DNA of 64,000 bases, taken from Shimia sp022448905. Lineage in GTDB: Bacteria; Pseudomonadota; Alphaproteobacteria; Rhodobacterales; Rhodobacteraceae. Under the pieces are notes generated by a model, which saw only the letters and a list, made by a program, of their open reading frames with translations, searched no databases and was not told where the DNA came from. The translations under genes and the position numbers were made by a program. The first letter of the stretch is position 1. The number at the start of each line of letters is the position of its first letter. Positions 59,633 through 64,000 of this stretch are shown piece after piece. The stretch lies in NCBI RefSeq assembly GCF_047126315.1, contig NZ_CP138953.1, forward strand, positions 3,720,001 through 3,784,000. The letters run 5' to 3'.

Positions 59633-60099
59633 CAGGCTACTCCGGTAGAACCAAACCCGCCGGAGCCACGGCTGGTTTTGCTAAGCTCTTGATCTAATGA
59701 AAATTCTGCTTGAAAAGCTGGTGCAACAACCATCTGTGCGATGCGCATGCCATGGCTGATCTCGAACGCTTCCTGCCCGGCATTCAGCACGATCACGCCA
59801 AGCGGCCCCCGGTAGTCGCTGTCAATGGTGCCTGGGCTGTTGGGCAAGGTGATCCCATGCTTCAGCGCCAGGCCCGAGCGCGGGCGCATCTGCACTTCAT
59901 AGCCTTGCGGAATTTCAAGAGACAGTCCGGTTGGCACCAACACCCGCGCGCCAGGCTCCAAAGTCACGCCCTCCCGTTGATCTGGCGGGAAATTTGCCCG
60001 TACGTCCGCCCCTGCCGCGCCCACCGTTTCATAGGACGGCAAGGCTACGTCCCTGTCCGCATCCCCCAGCCACTTCAACTTAATTGGCACCGCCGTCAT
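59632..60099 (-). CDS. dut: dUTP diphosphatase
   Basis: 155 residues. The five dUTPase motifs can be followed: GAAGADVRAN, PRSGLALKHGI, NSPGTIDSDYRG, GMRIAQMV and the flexible C-terminal RGSGGFGSTG. The trimeric enzyme hydrolyses dUTP to dUMP, keeping uracil out of DNA and feeding dTMP synthesis. Downstream of coaBC as in many proteobacteria, and overlapping the moeB-like gene by 1 bp. Confidence 0.96.
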   Translation of the reverse strand: MTAVPIKLKWLGDADRDVALPSYETVGAAGADVRANFPPDQREGVTLEPGARVLVPTGLSLEIPQGYEVQMRPRSGLALKHGITLPNSPGTIDSDYRGPLGVIVLNAGQEAFEISHGMRIAQMVVAPAFQAEFSLDQELSKTSRGSGGFGSTGVA

Positions 60100-60100
60100 G

Positions 60101-60135
60101 TCTTCTTATTCCTCAAATATCCCCGCCGGAGGCCG
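60101..60135 (-). repeat. GGGATATTTG element, copy 2, before dut
   Basis: On the minus strand this reads CTCCGGCGGGGATATTTGAG followed by GAATAAGAAG, and a GCGC/GCGC mini-stem precedes it. It shares GGGATATTTGrGGAA and the purine tail with the element at 47189-47238. Here it fills the gap between coaBC and dut, and its GAGGAA may act as the dut ribosome site. Confidence 0.55.
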
Positions 60136-60147
60136 CGCGTCAGCGCG

Positions 60148-61344
60148 TCACTTCACCAGCGTTTCCGCGATCTTCGCGGCCAATTTCTCCGCCACTTCAC
60201 GTTTGCCCATGCGTGGCCAAGCCTCTGATCCCGCGTCCGAAATCAACGTAACCGCATTTTCACTGCCCCCCATGATCCCGGTTGCCGGGCTCACGTCATT
60301 GGCAACAATCCAGTCACATCCCTTCCGGATACGTTTCGCAGTGGCATTTTCGATCACATCGTCGGTTTCGGCGGCAAAGCCAACCACCAGCCCCGGACGC
60401 CCTTCCCCCATCTGGCTTACGGTCGCCAAGATGTCGGGGTTCTCGGCAAACTCCAAGGTTGGCAATCCGCCCTTGGTCTTTTTTATCTTGCTGTCAGAGG
60501 CACTTGCCACCCGCCAGTCGGCCACCGCGGCACAGAAGATCGCCGCATCCACCGGCAAAGCCTCCTGCACGGCGCCCAGCATTTCCGCCGCCGTCCGTAC
60601 TTCAACAACCTGCGCACCCGTGGGCCGCGCCGCATCCGCAGGTCCGGTGACAAACACCACCTCCGCGCCGAGTTTTACCAGTGCATTGGCAACCGCAGTG
60701 CCCTGCGCCCCCGACGAGCGGTTCGCGATATAGCGCACCGGGTCAATCGGCTCTTGTGTCGGGCCCGAGGTCACCAAGACCCGCCGCCCCTGCAGCGGAC
60801 CTTCGGACAGAGCGCGTTGAATCGCATCAACAATTTCCATGGGTTCAGACATCCGACCCGGCCCAAACTCGCCGCAGGCCATGTCGCCTTCATTTGGGCC
60901 AACGAAGCTCACCCCATCCGCCTTCAATTGCACCAAATTGCGCTGCGTTGCCGGATGATCCCACATCCGCACATTCATCGCCGGCGCGACCAGCACGGGC
61001 GTATCTGTCGCCAACAGCAGCGTTGAGGCCATGTCATTCGCCATGCCGTTGGCCATCTTCGCCATCAAATCCGCTGTGCCCGGCGCCACCACGATCAAAT
61101 CCGCCGAGCGCGACAATTGGATGTGCCCCATCTCCGCTTCATCGGTCAGATCAAACAGATCGCGATAGACCTTTTCCCCCGCCAAGGACGACACGGACAA
61201 AGGCGTCACAAACTCCTCCGCTGCACGGGTCAGCACCGGCGTCACCCACGCCCCTCGCTCCCGCAACCTTCGGATCAGCTCCATGGACTTATAGGCCGCG
61301 ATTCCACCGGCAATAATCAGGAGAATTCGTTTGTCTGTCAGCAT
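60148..61344 (-). CDS. coaBC: Bifunctional phosphopantothenoylcysteine decarboxylase / phosphopantothenate-cysteine ligase
   Basis: 398 residues, cytoplasmic. The N-terminal CoaC flavoprotein half (about 1-180) includes GGIAAYKSMELIRRL and the substrate motif APAMNVRMWDHPATQRN. The C-terminal CoaB ligase half (about 185-398) includes TSGPTQEPIDPVRYIANRSSG. Together they convert 4'-phosphopantothenate to 4'-phosphopantetheine for coenzyme A. First gene of a likely coaBC-dut-moeB unit. Confidence 0.97.
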   Translation of the reverse strand: MLTDKRILLIIAGGIAAYKSMELIRRLRERGAWVTPVLTRAAEEFVTPLSVSSLAGEKVYRDLFDLTDEAEMGHIQLSRSADLIVVAPGTADLMAKMANGMANDMASTLLLATDTPVLVAPAMNVRMWDHPATQRNLVQLKADGVSFVGPNEGDMACGEFGPGRMSEPMEIVDAIQRALSEGPLQGRRVLVTSGPTQEPIDPVRYIANRSSGAQGTAVANALVKLGAEVVFVTGPADAARPTGAQVVEVRTAAEMLGAVQEALPVDAAIFCAAVADWRVASASDSKIKKTKGGLPTLEFAENPDILATVSQMGEGRPGLVVGFAAETDDVIENATAKRIRKGCDWIVANDVSPATGIMGGSENAVTLISDAGSEAWPRMGKREVAEKLAAKIAETLVK

Positions 61345-61410
61345 TTAGCAGACCTCTTTCACGCTAAGGTGCCCAAACCTAGGCCGCATGAGCCAAAGGG
61401 GCAAGCTTGC

Positions 61411-62202
61411 TTATTTGAACGCCGCGCAAGGATCGTCCCGCTCGGCCGCCTCCGTCACAATCCAGAGATCATAAGGCGGTTCACTCTCCGGCTCAGCCTC
61501 AAGCTGGCCAAAGGACATGGAGGCAATCTCCTTTGGCAACAACACCGGTGCGCCCCAATCGGTGCGCGCATGGCCATTGCCGGTGATCACAGCCACCGGC
61601 CCACCTGTCGCATCCAAGGCTTCGGTCACCTCCTGCGCCAACCGCGCATCGCGCAACCGCTGCGCCATGACCATGCCGGGCAACATTTCTTCGGGCAGCG
61701 CGTCACAATGCGCTGAAAATTGCAGTGCCTCGCGCGCGTCTTGCTGAGCTTGAGGCAATGGCAGGGTCAACCCAAACTTGCCTCCTGCACCTTCCAGAAG
61801 CGCCGACATGTCCCCTCCCTCAAACGCCATCCGTGCCGCCTCACTCGGCACCTGCGCGCCATAGATCTTTGCATCACCCAGCGCGGCAAACACTGGATAA
61901 TACATGGCAAAATCTGGCCAGCCACTGTCATTCCAGCCCAACGTAGCTTCCAAAGCCTGCGCATCATCTAGCAAATCCGAAGTCACTTTTGCCGCCTGCT
62001 CCGGTACCAGCATTTCAAACACCACCGCCTTGGGTGCGATTGCCAACACAGCCTGCGCTTGGTTATCGTGATGCGCCGGATTGTCGTGAACCTCTCCGAG
62101 GAACACAACATCCGCATCGCGGAAAAGATCATAGGATACCGCTTGAGCATGGCTGACGCCCGCGATCACGACAAAGGAGAGAGAGGCAAGTATCTGTTTC
62201 AT
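61411..62202 (-). CDS. ChaN family (heme-binding lipoprotein-like) protein
   Basis: 263 residues with an N-terminal signal peptide (about 1-19, ASLSFVVIAGVSHAQA); no clear lipobox cysteine, so soluble periplasmic rather than lipidated. The ChaN domain starts with VVFLGEVHDNPAHHDNQA and includes MAQRLRDARLAQ and AVITGNGHARTDWG. ChaN of Campylobacter binds heme and aids iron uptake, but the superfamily also contains likely hydrolases. Role here open. Single gene, divergent from cobU. Confidence 0.85.
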   Translation of the reverse strand: MKQILASLSFVVIAGVSHAQAVSYDLFRDADVVFLGEVHDNPAHHDNQAQAVLAIAPKAVVFEMLVPEQAAKVTSDLLDDAQALEATLGWNDSGWPDFAMYYPVFAALGDAKIYGAQVPSEAARMAFEGGDMSALLEGAGGKFGLTLPLPQAQQDAREALQFSAHCDALPEEMLPGMVMAQRLRDARLAQEVTEALDATGGPVAVITGNGHARTDWGAPVLLPKEIASMSFGQLEAEPESEPPYDLWIVTEAAERDDPCAAFK

Positions 62203-62324
62203 GGCGTCACAAAACCCCGCCTCATCACAAGATGCAAGCCCGCCGCCTGTCGCATCCTGCTTTCACGCTTGCTCCGGCACAATGATTGGCGCAGGGTGCC
62301 GAACAACCCACTGAGGATACTTAC

Positions 62325-62846
62325 ATGTTGCCAAAACTGAGCCTGATTTTGGGAGGCGCGGCCTCGGGAAAATCGGCCTTCGCCGAAGGTTTGGTCATGG
62401 CGTCCCCGCAGCAACGCATCTACATCGCCACAGCGCAAGCCTTTGACGATGAAATGCGCCAAAAAGTGCAGAAACATCTGGAACAACGCGGCCCGAACTG
62501 GCGCACAATCGAAGCCCCGTTGGATACTGCCGAAACTCTGCGCGACCTGCCCGAAGGCACAATTGTCCTTTTGGACTGCGCCACAATGTGGCTGTCCAAT
62601 CAAATGCTTGCAGAAAATGATCTCGCTACGGCACAAGCCGAATTGCTCGACGCATTGCAGGCCTGCTCCGCCCATGTGGTGGTGGTCTCAAACGAAGTTG
62701 GCCTCGACGTGGTGCCGGAAAACGCCCTCGCCCGCCGCTTCCGAGACGCGCAAGGCGCCCTCAACCAAGCCATCGCGCAACAGGCCGATCTGGCCGTGCT
62801 CGTGGTGGCCGGGTTGCCGATGGTGCTAAAAGGAGATCTGCCATGA
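62325..62846 (+). CDS. cobU: Adenosylcobinamide kinase / adenosylcobinamide-phosphate guanylyltransferase
   Basis: 173 residues. The P-loop is GGAASGKS, followed by YIATAQAFDDEM and HLEQRGPNWRTIEAP, with LLDCATMWLSN and VSNEVGLDVVPENALARRFRD, all family hallmarks. CobU phosphorylates adenosylcobinamide and adds GMP, late in cobalamin assembly and salvage. The ATG at 62325 has GAGG 9 nt upstream. It overlaps the histidine-phosphatase gene by 4 bp. Confidence 0.96.
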   Translation: MLPKLSLILGGAASGKSAFAEGLVMASPQQRIYIATAQAFDDEMRQKVQKHLEQRGPNWRTIEAPLDTAETLRDLPEGTIVLLDCATMWLSNQMLAENDLATAQAELLDALQACSAHVVVVSNEVGLDVVPENALARRFRDAQGALNQAIAQQADLAVLVVAGLPMVLKGDLP

Positions 62847-63421
62847 CCGAGCTGCACCTTGTGCGCCATGGCCCGACCCATGCCAAAACCATGGTAGGCT
62901 GGTCTGATCTGCCCGCCGACCTGTCTGACACAGCCCAAGTCGCCCGGCTCGCGAACCACCTCCCCTCTGACGGCATTGTGATCAGCTCCGATCTGCAACG
63001 CTGTGTCGCCACCGCAGACGCCATCCAACGCGATCGTCGCCGCTTGGCACACGATGCTGCCTTGCGCGAAATCCACTTTGGCGACTGGGAACTCAAAACC
63101 TTCGCCGAAATCGAGGCCGCTGACCCAGACCGCATCCGCGCCTATTGGGAAACCCCCGGTGACGTGCGCCCGCCAAATGGGGAAAGCTGGAACGAGGTCA
63201 CTTCCCGTGTGGATGGCGCAATTGACCGCTTGATTGACGCGCATCGTGGTGCCAAACTGATCGTGGTGGTGCACTTTGGTGTGATCCTCACGCAAATCCA
63301 ACGCGCCGAGCGGCTCACAGCGGACGAGGCCTTTGCCCACCGGATAGACAACCTCTCGGTCACCTCCATCAAAATTGACGACACGGGCTGGACAGCAAAT
63401 CCAATCAATCACATTCCATGA
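62843..63421 (+). CDS. Histidine phosphatase family protein (possible alpha-ribazole phosphatase)
   Basis: 192 residues with the catalytic LVRHGPTHAKT near the N-terminus and a second His in VVVVHFGVI. ATGA overlap with cobU suggests a cobalamin role, namely removal of the 5'-phosphate from alpha-ribazole (CobC-type), but the phosphatase family is broad and sequence alone does not decide. No signal peptide. Confidence 0.82.
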   Translation: MTELHLVRHGPTHAKTMVGWSDLPADLSDTAQVARLANHLPSDGIVISSDLQRCVATADAIQRDRRRLAHDAALREIHFGDWELKTFAEIEAADPDRIRAYWETPGDVRPPNGESWNEVTSRVDGAIDRLIDAHRGAKLIVVVHFGVILTQIQRAERLTADEAFAHRIDNLSVTSIKIDDTGWTANPINHIP

Positions 63422-63479
63422 TGGATTCCGTCAAAATGTTTTAATTTCGTGATGAGTCGTGTCGTGCTAACCTCACCTC

Positions 63480-64000
63480 ATGACCTACGATTTATACATC
63501 GGCGACTACGCCTATTCCTCCTGGTCGCTGCGCGGCTGGCTTCTGTTTGAAAAATTCGGCATCGCCCGGAAAACCACTTTGGTGGATTTCTCCGACAAAT
63601 CTGTGGCAGAGCAACTCACCAAAATCGCGCCAGCGCGCACGGTTCCTGCGGTAAAAACACCCGAAGGCGCGATCCTCTCTGACAGTCTTGCCATTGCTGA
63701 AGAGCTCGCCACCCGCCACCCGGATGCGGGTCTTTGGCCCAGTGATCCCGGCGCACGTGCTACCGCGCGCAATCTGGCAGCCGAAATGCATTCCGGCTTT
63801 TTCACTCTGCGCAACGACTGCCCGATGAACCTGCGCCTGTCCTATGAAGACAGCAGCCCATCTGAAGACCTTATCAAGGACGTCCAACGCCTTGAAACCA
63901 TTTGGGAACACGCCCGCACAAACTACGGCGCGGACGGCCCGTGGCTTTGTAGCACCTACAGCGTCGCCGATGCGTTCTACGCCCCGGTCGCGGCCCGCAT
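63480..64000 (+). CDS. Glutathione S-transferase family protein, 3' part missing
   Basis: 173 residues are visible before the window ends. The N-terminal thioredoxin-like domain (about 1-80) starts DYAYSSWSLRGWLLFEKFGI and has the cis-Pro segment ARTVPAVKTPEG and the DSLAIAEELA glutathione-contact region. The start of the helical C-terminal domain follows (about 90-173), ending within STYSVADAFYAPV. No strong ribosome site precedes the ATG at 63480. Substrate unknown. Confidence 0.85.
   Translation, partial: MTYDLYIGDYAYSSWSLRGWLLFEKFGIARKTTLVDFSDKSVAEQLTKIAPARTVPAVKTPEGAILSDSLAIAEELATRHPDAGLWPSDPGARATARNLAAEMHSGFFTLRNDCPMNLRLSYEDSSPSEDLIKDVQRLETIWEHARTNYGADGPWLCSTYSVADAFYAPVAAR

Noticed and set aside
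62203..62324. Possible cobalamin riboswitch before cobU (CCCACTGAGG resembles part of the B12 box)
   Set aside because: Only about 120 bp separate cobU from the divergent ChaN gene, too short for the usual roughly 200-nt element, and the other conserved boxes are not visible.
1..64000. CRISPR arrays, prophage or insertion sequences
   Set aside because: I looked for regularly spaced repeats, transposase or integrase motifs and phage structural genes and saw none.

Overview
The window reads as chromosomal DNA from a marine alphaproteobacterium of the Roseobacter group (Rhodobacteraceae). Reasons: GC-rich coding; a group-2 (Pha-type) Mrp antiporter with fused A/B subunits; a ThiF/MoeB protein with membrane segments at its N-terminus; a PpiD-type isomerase immediately before trpE; a periplasmic sulfatase cluster; and recurrent short intergenic elements containing GGGATATTTG. 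I see no prophage, transposase, CRISPR array or rRNA operon. Most of the window is conserved housekeeping and envelope genes.

Layout. 1-5 kb: the 5' end of a pyrimidine-catabolism gene (preT) with a RutR-like operator, a cold-shock gene, a sterol-desaturase-family gene, a poorly explained stretch, tRNA-Pro, DUF192, a double cold-shock-domain gene and pdxH. 4.8-15.8 kb: fabI, LysE-family exporter, L,D-transpeptidase-like protein, xanthine phosphoribosyltransferase, aminotransferase, PpiD, trpE, a Tat-exported cyclic-phosphodiesterase/nucleotidase and two unknown envelope proteins. 15.9-26.2 kb: an RND efflux pair and a complete Mrp/Pha cation/proton antiporter operon.

26.4-37.3 kb is the most unusual part. 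It is a co-directional run of sulfatase, HAD phosphatase, MoxR ATPase, DUF58, DUF4381, BatA-like and BatB-like von Willebrand proteins, BatD-like protein and an octaheme cytochrome c with HEAT/TPR-like repeats. Most internal genes overlap by a few bases. A hairpin after the sulfatase may set the ratio of sulfatase to the rest. My inference is a MoxR/VWA envelope-assembly module tied to a sulfatase and a periplasmic electron carrier.

37.5-50 kb: rlmJ, an outer-membrane protein, the complete rod-shape operon mreBCD-mrdA-rodA, a LysR regulator, a VOC protein with ghrA, SseB, a uracil-DNA-glycosylase-family protein, and an ArsR-family regulator with a metal/metalloid-type permease under paired palindromes. 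50.3-55 kb: a capsule export/Kdo block (kpsT-like, kpsE-like, kdsA, phosphohexomutase). 55-64 kb: a YozG/DUF2975 pair, a glycine-zipper lipoprotein, an M3 peptidase, moeB-dut-coaBC, ChaN, cobU with a histidine phosphatase, and the 5' part of a glutathione S-transferase-family gene.
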